A stretch of DNA of 64,000 bases from Bactrocera neohumeralis (GCF_024586455.1 NC_065919.1:25768839-25832838), one strand, 5' to 3'; counted from the first letter of the stretch, positions 12,531 to 23,109 are shown. Translations and numbers: made by a program. Notes: generated from the sequence alone by a model not told the origin.

Positions 12531-13749
12531 CTTAGATCGCTCTAAACTTAGTAGCATCTCCTGTTACCATCTCTTAGGTAAGATATAATGGAATTTCCTG
12601 TTTTTCCCAATAACCCCTCAAATATTGCCAGCTAACTGTACGAAATTATATACAACGTGTATATAAATATCTACAATATATGTGAGCGATTCATATAGTA
12701 ACGAGGTCAGACTGTAGTTTTTGTGAAGTGCATAAAGTTCATCGTGTTTGAATTATCTCCTTCTAACTTTCCGATTTTCTATAATTGCTATTTGGTGTAT
12801 GGCGTCCATTGAGTTCTGTTATTTCAATGTTCTCTCTACTAGAAATTTACACAAAGATTAAACACTTAAACAACTAAAAATCATAACAATAAAGTGTTAA
12901 CCCTACAAGATGCGCTTATCCCTTCGAGAATTAATGATTTCCATTCATTCTAAATTCGACATTGCACAATGAGACTTACGTTGGTTACTTTCTTCAAGGC
13001 ATCGCAAGCAGATAAGCCGTCTGATGGGTAGTTCATTGATCTATAGTGCAGTGACCTTTTCTTTTCCTTCGTTATGTAAGCACGCACCTTTTTCATAATA
13101 TTTTCCAGTAGGAAAACGCGCTTTAGGCATCTTTCGTTAAGTGTCTGCAGTCTTGGAACAGATTTAAGAAAATCGAATTACAAAATAATTAACATTTCAA
13201 GTGTTAGGAGGCACACCGTTGGCTAAAAAATTTTCTTACATCACATTGTGTTTCCTTTTTAATTAGCCTATAATAAATGATGCAGCTAGGAACCATGCAG
13301 ATTCAAAGCATATTCCGACAAAAGCATAATAACCACCTATGTCGATTTATTACTTAACGCGCTTCTTTCAACATTTTAATTGTTAGCTTATACAATGTCC
13401 ATACATACTTAGGTATGTACATATATACTCTATGTTTATCTCACTCTTCATCATTTATTATCGAAATTGAAAATATGTTTGGTTAGTTGTGCCCATGTGT
13501 GGGTTATCTTTCTTTGAAAAAGTGATTAGAATACATTTCCGTTGTAACTTTAAAGCTAAATTGGGTTGAACAACATTATTTTATTTTAGAGTATTGATCG
13601 TGTGCTTGTTGGTTGAAAGAGCTTGGGGAAGCGGTTTATATTTTGTTCAGTAGAATCGTTGCCATAATTCTACTTTATTCCACTTTATAAGTATTGTATA
13701 TGATCCATATATATGTATATATGTAGTCGGAATTTATATTATTTAATAT
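12531..13749. other. Unassigned DNA
   Basis: AT-rich, with no open frame worth calling and no recognisable mobile-element termini. Confidence 0.5.
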
Positions 13750-13925
13750 ATTCTCACTTAAGAAAAATTTGAGGTGACACGATCTTGGTGCCCACTTTAT
13801 GTCATTTCCACAAGAGAAAGCTATCCATGTTCTCAGTCTCTAAGTTTTACCTCAATATTAAAGTGTTGAGAAAATATACAAACCACTAGCTCATAAATCG
13901 CTCTAGAAAATGGCGGGTTAAACCA
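13750..13925 (+). repeat. 170-bp dispersed repeat, copy 2
   Basis: Second copy of the repeat at 11187-11360, same orientation, 2.56 kb away. Differences are scattered substitutions (for example GATCTTGGTGCCC versus GATCTTCGTGCCC), which points to an old duplication or two independent insertions rather than a recent copy. Confidence 0.85.
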
Positions 13926-14579
13926 AAGTTCTATACAAACCTTTTTCCGTACTTTTGAACTTCCAAAAAGAGAACAAATAACAATCAGCATTTAATTATT
14001 ATTTGTTGTGACAGTTGTCTGCAATGACGATTGTGATCACCATAGCTAGATTCCTAGCTCCAACGTATTTTTCTTATTTCGAGATGATTTATTAAAATTT
14101 CACTTTTTATTGGACATTTTATCCTGAAAACCGATACGATGTTGAGTCCTACACTGTAAGCTCCATATAAACATTCCCACTGATTTTGAAATACAGAGAA
14201 ATAGACAGATATTTGGATTCATTTCCTCAAAAATCTCATTTGAAAATATATATGTAACACGGCTTATAACGTTGGTCCGTTGTGGTACCTAGAACTTCTA
14301 TAAAATGTTCAGTAGGAACTTCTGCGATTGTGGCAAGATGAACTTTGCTAAGGGCAAGTACTACAGTAGATCTCCTACGTTCTCTGCATGGCTAGAAAGA
14401 TCTCACAGGCGCTCTAAACACACGCAATATTGTATTTCATTAACAACAAGGTGTCTGGATTCACCTAGGAATACCATCTGAACTTAGTATTTTTTTTAAT
14501 TTTTTTGTTGTATGTCTTACCAGTTATGTATGGGTAAAATATTCGTCAATATATGTACATAGTTTGACTGAAATAACTA
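13926..14579. other. Unassigned DNA
   Basis: No gene. The 14240-14470 part is less AT-rich than its surroundings and has the look of an old repeat, but it has no second copy in the window and I do not recognise it. Confidence 0.4.
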
Positions 14580-15431
14580 CAAGGTGCGTTCCAAAGTAAA
14601 TAGGACTTTTTGAATCTAGCGCCCCCTGGTGGCGCCATCTATATGTCGACTGGTGCGTTAGAATCTGCTATCTTTATCAATTGTCCAGTGAGAATTTCAT
14701 GACATTTCATCGATTGGAAGTGAAGTTATTGCGTTTTAAGTGTCAGTATGTTTGTGTTATCGGTGCGAAAATGAGCTTCGAACAAAGAGCCAACATTAAA
14801 TTTTGTTTTGAAATTGGTAAAACTTTTACCGAAACGTTTCAAATGATGAAACAAGTTTATGGCGATGATTGCCTATCCCGTAGCAGAGTGCACGAGTGGT
14901 TTCAACGTTTTCAAAGTGGTCGTGAAGACATAAATGACGATCAACATGTGGGCCAATCAAAATCCGTGATCACTGGAAATTCCATCGAATGCGTGAATTC
15001 ATCAAAAATCAGGCGAAATCATCATTCATGGAAATGGAATTGAAAGGTGTGTGCACGGCTTGTTCCGCATAAATTGACTGCCGACCACCAATTTCTCAGA
15101 ATCCAACAATCCATCGACGTTTGTGACCGATTATTTGACCAAAAATCACATTTTAACCATAAACCACTTCCCGTGTTCACCTGATATGGCCCCGTGCGGC
15201 TTCGTACTTTTCGAAAAAATGCATTTGCTCATGAAAGGAAAGGATGCATGTAGAATTGAATAGTGTGGCCATACCGGTCAAAGGCTAAAACACTGTTCGA
15301 CATACTTTTGGACCATGCAAAAAGCTTTTTTGAAGCAGAAGGAGGTTATTTTGAATGAATAATTTGATTTTGCCGAAAAAACCATTTGTTCTGTTTTTTT
15401 TTAAGTCCTGTTTACTTTGGAACGCATCTTG
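14580..15431 (+). mobile_element. Mariner deletion derivative
   Basis: Inverted termini: CAAGGTGCGTTCCAAAGTAA at 14580 and its complement (TTACTTTGGAACGCATCTTG) ending at 15431. The left flank is TA; the right flank is CATA, so one TA may have decayed. Length is 852 bp, versus about 1.3 kb for a full mariner. Just inside the left end is CGCCCCCTGGTGGCGCC, a small palindrome. The related element at 51695-52590 has a similar GGTGGCGCCACC palindrome at the same place, so the two are sister lineages. Confidence 0.9.
14771..15250 (+). pseudogene. Mariner transposase, core deleted
   Basis: The ATG at 14771 gives MSFEQRANIKFCFEIGKTFT, the mariner N-terminal helix-turn-helix. It continues through VHEWFQRFQSGREDINDDQH, an intact first DNA-binding domain of about 75 residues. 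Beyond about 14985 the frame is lost, and the sequence jumps to the C-terminal part: STFVTDYLTKNHILTINHF, then CSPDMAPCGFVLFEKMHLLM, with the third catalytic Asp (15110-15235). The block holding the first catalytic Asp (TGDESW-type) is absent. A peptide containing only the DNA-binding domain could still be made if transcribed; that is inference. Confidence 0.85.
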
Positions 15432-15790
15432 CATAGGCATGAGCGAGAGAGGAAAGTTGTTGAATAAAAGTAATAATGTAGATCCTAATATACAAAACGA
15501 GACATTACTATTTCTCAAGTTAAAGCCAGAGCTCAAAATCTCGTATTACTATTCTTTTCAAAACTCCACAAAACCAGCGGTTCATGTACTATATATATTC
15601 ACAGGGTGACCCGTCTAGTCGATTAAATAACAGCTGGAAAGCTGGATAAATAAGACAGTGGCAATCACAATGTCGGGACGGACATATGGAAATGCTTTAA
15701 CCCTATTAATAACATATCGGCGTATTTATCGATGTAGCTTTTCGGAACTGGCGTTGATAATTAAATAGGGAGCACGCATAAAACAGGAAA
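15432..15790. other. Spacer between two mariners
   Basis: Short stretch between two mariner derivatives. No motif recognised. Confidence 0.5.
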
Positions 15791-15792
15791 TA

Positions 15793-16614
15793 CGAGGTGT
15801 GTTCAAAAAGTATCGCGAATTTTGAATTTTCGCAGGTTACGTATATTCGAATTTTTTGTGGCGTTATGTTGGCACTCATGTCTCTCACTTATTGCTAATG
15901 AGATGTTAAATTCTGTCCGCGACGACCCAAATTTGCTCCAGAGGATCATAACTGGTGACGAATCGTGGGCTTATGGTTATGACGTGGAAACCAAAGCTCA
16001 ATCATCTCAATGGAAGCTGCCGCACGAACCAAAACCGAAAAAAGCGCGCCAAGTTCGGTCGAATATGAAAGTTTTGCTGACAGTTTTCTTCGATTGCAGG
16101 GGCGTGGTGCATCATGAGTTCTTGCCACAGGGAAGAACGGTCAATAAGGAATATTACCTGCAAGTTATGCGCAATTTGCGCGAAGCAATCCGCCAGAAAC
16201 GCCCGGATGTGTGGAAGAACAAAAATTGGCTTTTGCACCACGATAACGCCCCTGCTCACACATCGTTGCTTGTGCGCGACTTTTTGGCCAAAACAACACA
16301 CTAATGATGCCGCAGCCACCGTATTCCCCAGATCTGGCCCCCTGTGACTTTTTCTTGTTCCCTAAACTGAAGAGGCCCATGAAAGGACGACGTTACGCTT
16401 CTCTTGACGAGATAAAGACGGCATCGAAGGAGGAGCTGAAGAAGATAAAAAAAAAATGATTTTTTGAAGTGCTTCGAAGATTGGAAAAACCGTTGGCACA
16501 AGTGTATAATATCTCATGGGGATTACTTTGAAGGGGACAAAATAGATATTCATGAATAAATAAATAATTTTTGAAAAAAACACAAAATTCGCGAAACTTT
16601 TTGAACACACCTCG
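15793..16614 (+). mobile_element. Mariner deletion derivative with near-perfect ends
   Basis: The left terminus CGAGGTGTGTTCAAAAAGTA and the right terminus differ at one base over about 32 bp (A/T in the AAAGTATCGCG / AAAGTTTCGCG block). Both sides are flanked by intact TA. It is 822 bp, about 0.45 kb short of a full mariner. The ends are the best preserved of any element here, suggesting a relatively recent insertion. Confidence 0.95.
15822..16558 (+). pseudogene. Mariner transposase lacking its N-terminus
   Basis: Coding begins almost at the left terminal repeat; the helix-turn-helix half is gone. The catalytic half is well preserved: IITGDESWAYGYD (first Asp, near 15950), LLHHDNAPAHTSLLVRDFLA (second Asp, near 16240) and, after one frameshift in an A-run near 16292, PPYSPDLAPCDFFLFPKLKR (third Asp, near 16335), giving the mariner DD34D pattern. 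A poly-A tract at 16445-16457 shifts the frame again before a readable C-terminus (FEDWKNRWHKCI...KIDIHE) that stops near 16558. Two single-base indels and the N-terminal deletion make it non-functional. Confidence 0.9.
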
Positions 16615-16616
16615 TA

Positions 16617-18015
16617 TGTACATATAAGGTACAAATGAAGGAGGTGTGTACTGCAAGAATTATGATGGGGTCGGTGTGAGCGGTAGTGAAGAGTTTTTCT
16701 GCTACCATGTGCATATAAATACATTTATACCAAGTCTACAGTAACAATAACAACAGCAAATGGACCAATTAAATGGGCGCTTGGAAGCTTCTTTCTAATC
16801 GATTTCCGTGGTTCGCTGTGTAAGAAAGGAAGTTGGTTTGGAAGAGAACTGCTTATGAGGTAATAACGAAGGTGGCTAAGTCAGCAGGGCAGACAGACAG
16901 ACAGGATTAGGTGCTTGAAGTGGTGCCAAGTAAGTGCTTATTTAAGTCTGATTGCGCTATTAGAGCTAACAAGAAATATGCATGTGCGTGTACGGAAATA
17001 ATTTGTGAGAGTCAAAGAACGGATGCAGTTGGAGTTGTTCATGAGTGTGAGCTGTTCGAAAATGCACCTATCAATGTGTGCATGTATAGGTGCCTCTAAT
17101 TACCGCAATAATAAAAGCCACGGTGTAACAACAAGCAACAATGAAACAGATAACCGCTGCCGGCGTATAATAAATAAACTGTATGTAGTGCAATTGAGCT
17201 ATACACATTGAATTTCTATTAGAGAATTCTTTCACACACACATACATGCATTCACTTGGTTGCCGTTGGGCTAATAAATACCTGATAAAAAAAGGTTTGT
17301 GCAAGTCGAGGGTTAAATGGCAGGCAAGAGACGCAAACATATAAGAGGAGAGAATTGAAACATTGAAAAAAAAATAAAACTGAAAATAAAAATCATAAAT
17401 GAACAACATCTACGTACTAAATGTCAAAGTTTGTAAGAAATTAATTACAAAACAAAATTTTCTACAAAACCGCTTCCAAATTCTCGACAATGAAATACAT
17501 TGTTTGCGTTAGAAATTAAAGAAAACTAGTCTTTCGCGTGTATTTGAAATAATCTGTGGATCACAGTAAAAATAAATTAAGCCGCTTTGGTGCTATGTTT
17601 CCCTTAACAATGAGATTCGCCCTGTTGGATGCAGCATCTGATTTGGTCCTACTCGGCTTGATTGCTATGTTTTTGGCGACTTTGTTTCAGCTCGTGAAAT
17701 TGGTGGTCGAACAGGTAAGAAAAATGTCTATTCATCGGTTAAATTAAATAGAACTTACAATGTTCATTTCGATTTCTCACGGAATGCTGGTGTAGTTATA
17801 GTTCTGTACTATATTTTCGCGGTGGGCCCAATCGCTTCCTCGTCTCGTCGTACTCCTTCTTGGTTTATGAACAGACGATGCCATGATTTAAACGAAGTCA
17901 AAATTTGTTATTGAATGTATTGTATAGTTCGATTACATCTCAGCTCTGAACATTCTTAAAGGGTTTGGTTGGAAAACTTTTGAGGCGTTGTACATTTGGA
18001 AAAATTTCGATTAAT
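16617..18015. other. Unassigned DNA with one candidate exon
   Basis: No transposon recognised. Open frames at 16911-17409 are short and shared between strands. The one stretch with both a plausible peptide and a splice donor is 17595-17714, listed separately. Confidence 0.4.
17595..17714 (+). other. Candidate exon: short membrane peptide plus splice donor
   Basis: From the ATG at 17595 there are 40 codons (start MFPLTMRFALLDAASDLVLL) with a hydrophobic run, LVLLGLIAMFLATLFQLV, long enough for one membrane span. Directly after GAACAG comes GTAAGA at 17715, a good insect splice donor, in phase 0. Without splicing, the frame ends 11 codons later at a TAA. Codon composition is less AT-biased than the surroundings. 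I do not recognise the peptide, and no matching acceptor of the right phase is proven. It could be the first coding exon of a gene with a long intron, a small membrane protein, or chance. Confidence 0.3.
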
Positions 18016-19010
18016 ATTCTGACTTTAAGTATCCAATTTTGCCCAATGCCGCTACCGAGTCGCTTGTGTCTATTAGGACTTCTACTTCTGAAGTTACTAG
18101 AATCATAAGAGACCTAAATCTGAAAAAGGCAACAGGACACGATAATATTACTCCAAAAATGCGAATTGAGTTACCAAATATTGGTATAACTGTGCTCTCC
18201 ATGCTCTTTAATGCAATTCTAGGTTTCGGACACTTTCCAACTTTGTGGAAAAAGTCGCAATCATCATGATAGATAAACCTGGGAAAGACTTAAGGTAGTA
18301 GTCTGGTAACTTGAGTTCAAAAAATCGAAATTTTTTTGCTTAGTTTGAAAGTGCAATATCTTGAGAATTTACTGTGAAAATTTCAGACAGAAATTCGAAA
18401 TATTGCGGGAGTTATAACGAGTTTCCTAGAGCGCTTTGGAGTTCTCTCTCTCGGATTGTTGAACTTAAAACGTGTCTTTCTCAAAACATTGTTTTTCTGG
18501 TCGGCCCGGGTCCAAACTTTTTTTCTACTGAACCGAATAAAAGGACTTTTTTTCAAAGTCCGCCATTTTGTTATTTACCCTTGAAATTTAACTTCAGTAG
18601 TTCCGACCAGAATGGCATGTCTATAGATTAAGAATAATCAAGAATATTTGATTTCAGATAACATCAAGAGCCAAAATCACCCGGGCCACCCACATGCATT
18701 TTTTTTTTGAGGTTCCAACTTCGAGTGACAATAATAATAGTAATAAAGTATTAAATTTTTTCAAATAATTTTTTTTTTATAATTTCAATCTGTAAATAAA
18801 AACACTCTAAATATTCAAGATAATTAATTTTTATTTTCCTATAAAAAATCACCCCCAAAAGAAGTCACTACTACCTTAACACAACCGTCAACCTACAGAC
18901 CAATAAGTCTCTTACTCAGTATTTCTAAAATATTTGTAAAAGTGTTACTACCAAAGATGACGCCTTTCCTCCACGAAAATAATTTAATCTCTAGTCCCAC
19001 CGGGTTCTTT
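18016..19010 (+). pseudogene. Non-LTR retrotransposon RT fragment, interrupted
   Basis: 18051-18260 encodes a reverse transcriptase finger region: SEVTRIIRDLNLKKATGHDN, ITPKMRIELPNI, GHFPTLWKKSQ (the family pattern is 'I..LN.KKA.G.D.I...M...LP' then 'P..WK'). A one-base frameshift near 18254 leads into IIMIDKPGKDL. The frame is then broken by a MITE (18294-18875) and resumes at TQPSTYRPISLL, SISKIFVKVLLPKMTPFLHE, NNLISSP, ending near 19008. The 'STYRPISLL' block is diagnostic of jockey-like and related LINEs. The palm (FxDxxxAFD, YxDD), the endonuclease and the 3' end are absent. Confidence 0.85.
18294..18875. mobile_element. TTAA-flanked MITE inside a LINE
   Basis: The left end GGTAGTAGTCTGG and the right end GTCACTACTACC are inverted. 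Both are bordered by TTAA (18290-18293 and 18876-18879), the piggyBac-type target duplication. Removing the 582 bp plus one TTAA makes the LINE frame read continuously from PGKD to LTQPSTYRPIS, direct proof of a clean insertion. There is no open frame; the inside is AT-rich with GGGCCACCC motifs. Related MITEs are at 42612, 43660 and 27.5-28.06 kb. Confidence 0.9.
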
Positions 19011-20000
19011 TTCCTAGGCTCCACGTGTCGTACAGTTATAAATAGCGAGCATAGCCTTGGTGCTTTTCTGCAATATTAATTTTGGTGGTGTTATGGGCGG
19101 GTTGATATAATATATCATAGGAACTGCATTTTTCCTTAGAGTATCAAGCTCGAAACACAACTCTATTGTGGTTTGGAACAGTGTAATAAAATACCAGGAA
19201 CGGTGTAAATACCAGGAACGGTGTAACATTAAACCCTTGACCTCGTTAGAAGTTATTGGCATTGCTTGAACTCTATTTTAAATTTAATAAATTCTCTCCA
19301 ATTTCATGACATTTTCACAATGTTTTGATGATGAGATTTTTGGTTTCTCTTAACACTGCTTAAATTTGAAAGCATTTTGTAGAAACATCTAATACCTATT
19401 CACAGAGTTTCATTAGTACGCATGCAAACGGGCTTACGGCGCAGAATAGTCGAAATGTCAAATTGTCATAATTTAGGTCAAAGATTTCGGCTTACTCGAA
19501 AACAACTGTTGTTTCTTCATTGAAAGTGTTTATTTAAGCTTTTCTTTATTGGCACAGTTGTTCAAATATTGGCTTGCTTTATGGTAGTCTTTGGGCTTGA
19601 CAGCAGGGTGAGAACGAGAACGTTTTCATTTTCGTTGATGTTTTCTATTTTTCGAAGTAATTTGAGAAAGTTTTACTTGTAAGTACTATTTCGGTTAAGC
19701 TCTCTATGCTACCAATGCGAAGTGAGAATCCTATGAATCAGCTGTGGTGTTTCTTTATTAGTTTCTGTAATAATCTATAACTGAAATTCGATCACAATTT
19801 TGGTTTACTTTAAAATTTTTTTTTCTGAAAGTTATTAACCATAATTATTTTCAAGTTTTTGTTGCTACAAAGTATAATAGTTCCGTGTTTTTCTTGCAAG
19901 TAGCAAGAATATGAAATGTGCGGTTATAGCCGTTTTACCCTGAAATCTTACTTGCTATTAATTCAAACATGTATTTAAACTTTATGCTAATTATGTTTCT
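19011..20000. other. Unassigned DNA
   Basis: Begins with a minus-strand open stretch (19262-19014) whose end faintly resembles LINE sequence, not enough to call. ATACCAGGAACGGTGTAA occurs twice in tandem (19191-19228). The rest is AT-rich with no motif. Confidence 0.45.
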
Positions 20001-20025
20001 AAAATCAATATTCTCTTCCTTTCAG

Positions 20026-20089
20026 TGGCCCTTTTTATGTCCAAATTTGATATGCCCGTTTATTTCCTGTTTCATGAAGATAGATTAAG
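20026..20089 (+). other. Exon-like cassette, copy 1
   Basis: A 64-bp segment preceded by a strong polypyrimidine/acceptor (TTCTCTTCCTTTCAG) and followed by AAG|GTATTTG, a usable donor. Only one of three frames is open: ALFMSKFDMPVYFLFHEDRL, with split codons at both ends (2 + 60 + 2 nt). An identical 64 bp with the same splice sites lies 339 bp downstream. Flanks beyond about 20 bp are much more diverged between copies. I do not recognise the peptide; the parent gene and neighbouring exons are not identifiable here. Confidence 0.45.
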
Positions 20090-20364
20090 GTATTTGTTGT
20101 TTTACTTAACGCGAACTAAAATATTAATAAAACTAAGTCGTTTAAGTTATTGCAATTATCTGAAGATACCAAATTTAATTGTATTAGATTGGTATTGGAT
20201 GTTTAAATTTTTTGTGTTTTCTAACTCCTGAAGGAATGTTTACTTTTTCATTCTTGCAAGTACATTATATTTGTAATTACAGATTTAGCTATTGTGTTGA
20301 ATATATGTATTCATAACGTCAAAACTCATGCAAAATAACTAAAATCAATATTTCTTCCTTTCAG

Positions 20365-20428
20365 TGGCCCTTTTTATGTCCAAATTTGATATGCCCGTTT
20401 ATTTCCTGTTTCATGAAGATAGATTAAG
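20365..20428 (+). other. Exon-like cassette, copy 2
   Basis: Identical at all 64 positions to 20026-20089, including TTCCTTTCAG before it and GTATTTGTTGTTTTAC after it. The intervening sequence aligns only loosely with the sequence after copy 2; short shared blocks such as ACATTATATTTGTAAT and CTATTGTGTTGAATATATGT show the duplication unit was about 340 bp. Tandem near-identical exons are the usual substrate of mutually exclusive splicing, but identical peptides would make that choice silent. Confidence 0.45.
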
Positions 20429-20639
20429 GTATTTGTTGTTTTACTAGTCGGCATTGCAGCCTTGATAATTATTGCAGTTATTTGAAGTTGTCAATGTCAG
20501 TAAAGTTGTAGTAGTGAAAACTAATCTTTAGCCTTTGTTTACATTTCCCTTTCGACACATTATATTTGTAATACAGATTTGCTATTGTGTTGAATATATG
20601 TACATATGTATTTATTTGGATTTATAATAACTGTATTAA

Positions 20640-21145
20640 TTCTCTTAATTGTGTGTTATTTCGCTAATTGTCTGGTATGTTGCCACTGTACAACAAGTAT
20701 TCGAATATTTTGCAAATTGTTGTATGTAGTTATAGATATTTTGTATTTAGCTGTGTTTGGTTTTGTTTTTTGAACTTATATTGAATTTTGTTCTAAATTG
20801 AAATCATTACGTAGATATTCCAAAGTCAAAATTGTTAATGAATTGCGTTTCTTCATGAAAACTGCGTGCCAGTAGTGTGTCTTGGGTGCATTGTAAATGT
20901 TAGGAGGACGCTCTAAGTCTAATGAAACCCTTGCAGGGATTGCAAAGTTTTCTGAAGCCCTGACAGCTGTCATATTACACACACAAGTATGCATTGTGCA
21001 GGTGGAGAAAGAACTCATTCAGCAGTTTGATGGTCCAAATCCAAGAGCTGAGGGTACACCAAGTGAACCCTCACAAGAATAAGATTGCCTCTGCCGAGCT
21101 TCTGCTAAATTTAGAGAAGTGGGGCAACGACGTGGTTTCAGTCCC
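20640..21145. other. Unassigned DNA, possibly LINE-associated
   Basis: Open frames at 20897-21082 and 20994-21179 overlap and have no recognised motif. They lie just upstream of an RNase H relic in the same orientation and may be degraded LINE sequence. Confidence 0.35.
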
Positions 21146-21745
21146 AGTTGCCGGACCACTGCAGTATATTTCTAGCTGAGGTCTTTGATATTGCGAAATC
21201 CACGGAGCTGGCCTTTAATATACCTGAAGGCAATTCCATAGTCAACATCTAGCAACATTGCATTTTGGCCAAAAGTGTCTGGGGAAGCAGGGCGGCAGTG
21301 CAAGGTTTTGCCAGAAGCAACTTCACTGTTACTGGGGCATCGAGGGCAATAAAATAGTGGACGAGATTGCTAAGAATGGTGTACGGCTAACATCCGAAAA
21401 CGAGATCAATATTGGGAAATCCATGCATTATCTATACGACGATCTCGACAGAAGCATGGTAAAGAAAATCAAAACCCGATGGAATGATCTACTTGGGCGC
21501 AAAACTGCAAAAATCATATGCAAAACGGTAGTTCAGAAGTATACAACATTCCTATTGGCACTCGATCGTTGAGACTGTAGGAATATGTTGGGAATACCAA
21601 CGGGTTATTGTCTGGTGGCGACACATGCCCGCAGTTATCCTAAATCACGACTACTCCTCGTGGACTTAGCAACTGAACTCCATCTGGTATTGCAAAGGAC
21701 CAAACTGGTCTATGAGTGGCTTATTGGCCTACCAGATTAACCTAA
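21146..21745 (+). pseudogene. LINE RNase H domain and C-terminus relic
   Basis: Readable in shifting frames: AEVFDIAKSTELAFNIPEGN (about 21175-21235; the Glu position and helix of a LINE RNase H domain), then IEGNKIVDEIAKNGV (21330-21385; the family's 'GHxxIxGNxxADxxA' block, with Asp kept), then a C-terminal segment with MLGIPTGYCLVATHARSYP (21580-21640) matching the 'LTGHCLLGTHA' motif that follows RNase H in I/R1/LOA-type elements. It ends near the TTAACCTAACC at 21737. RNase H rules out a plain jockey-clade source, so it probably differs from the 18.0-kb LINE. No reverse transcriptase part is adjacent. Confidence 0.75.
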
Positions 21746-21749
21746 CCGA

Positions 21750-22690
21750 ATCTAATGGCTGCGTTCTTAACTCTTTCAAATTTATGTCATTCCTTGCTCC
21801 AGCAATTTTTCGATTTCAGATTTTTAAAATCTACAAGCCACCGAAATTCAAGTAAACTCAGTCTTATATTCAGAAAAGATTGGCAACATTTTCAATGACT
21901 CTACATAGAAAGATAGAAGAGAGAATCATATGGTCATGAAATTTTTACCTTGGGCATGCGTCAACGAAGCAGAGAAACCCTTCTACATTTACAAATGTAA
22001 ATCGTGTCAATGTGTGACTAAATCGTTATATTACAACAAAAAAATAATTTTTAACAGAATTACCCACATGGCCAACCACTTTTACTTCTAGTTGTGCTCA
22101 GCAAAATAATAAAATATTGTGAAAATTTTCAGCCATTAAAACAATAATAAAGAATTACAACTATAAAAGAAACATTCAAAAACAATATAGAGTGTGTGGA
22201 ACTACTTGTAAACATGGCATACAAGTGTCTGCTAACCTGTTTAGGGCAATTAACAGAATCGCTTTTTCCCACTGCCACGACGGACGCCACCAACAAAGGA
22301 AGCCGGTGTGAAGCGAAGAGAGCAAAACGCTTACATGTACCCACTATTTGGCTGCGAAAACAAAAAAGAGAAATACAAAACTTATTGAATAAAGACAGTT
22401 AAAAAGACCATATAGACAACAGCAAAGGGGCAGTAGACGGAAGGAATGCTAAGCAACAAAAAATGTGTATAGAATAAAAGGAAAAAGTTTCGTAAAAATA
22501 TTTTGTGCTAAAAAAGCAACAGCCAGAAATTTATTTAATACAGACGGGTATGTGCGCTTCATGCGCGTCTCTACTTTAATTTCTTCGAGATGCTGCGCTG
22601 GATAAAAGATAAGCTCATCACATGTGAAGGTGCCTACAGTCGGGTGTGCAAAAATACGAACCTGTTGCTAATAAGAAAATTTAAAAGCAG
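21750..22690. other. Unassigned DNA
   Basis: No transposon motif. A 63-codon ATG frame (22214-22402, start MAYKCLLTCLGQLTESLFPT) is followed at once by a GAATAAAG signal-like sequence, but nothing in the peptide is recognisable. I leave it uncalled. Confidence 0.35.
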
Positions 22691-23036
22691 TTAAAAGCAG
22701 CTTGGAAATTAACAAACAAGTGGTGTGTGTCGATCCTCTTTTCACTGGTGTTTTCCTAGATTTAGCGCATGGTGAAAATCTGGTCAGTTATTAATTTTTC
22801 AAGCTTAAAGTCACACTGACAAGGTCCAATAAATTTGGTGACGATGGGCCTTAAACTTCCACACAATACGCTCGATAGAACCTTATACGCGATGTTGAGG
22901 AGACTTACTCCACGATAGTTGGCGCAGTTTGTGGGCTCTCCATTTTTGTGGATTGGATAGAGCGCACTTAAATTCCAATCGCCGGGCATGCTTTCGTCAA
23001 AACTTATTGGAAAGCTAATTAAAAATATCATCATAA
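22690..23036 (-). pseudogene. RTE-like LINE, RT finger fragment
   Basis: The minus strand reads ESMPGDWNLSALYPIHKNGE, then NCANYRGVSLLNIAYKVLSS and ITDQIFTMR, the reverse transcriptase region before the palm. A frameshift then gives KRIDTHHLFVNFQAAFN, equivalent to motif A (FVDFKAAFD); both Asp positions read Asn here, so the catalytic motif is lost. The same family is at 23110-23895, 53165-54075 and 62940-64000. The clade assignment (RTE-like, of the type often misnamed craniofacial development protein 2) is from memory of such proteins. Confidence 0.8.
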
Positions 23037-23109
23037 GAAGAATATTTTAGCATGACACATTGCAAAGAATGAACCAAGTGTGCGCACACGATAACTTTCA
23101 AACCATGTT

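Larger units (their letters stand above)
20010..20640 (+). repeat. 339-bp tandem duplication
   Basis: Two units, about 20001-20339 and 20340-20620, each starting AAAATCAATATT. They share the exon-like cassette at 100% and then a gapped, lower-identity tail. The uneven identity (perfect core, diverged tail) is the noteworthy point. Confidence 0.85.

Noticed and set aside
19014..19262. Possible LINE C-terminal fragment on the minus strand
   Set aside because: A faint resemblance (KSTKAMLAIYNCTTRGA) to the region after the reverse transcriptase in some LINEs, but no anchor motif could be aligned with confidence.
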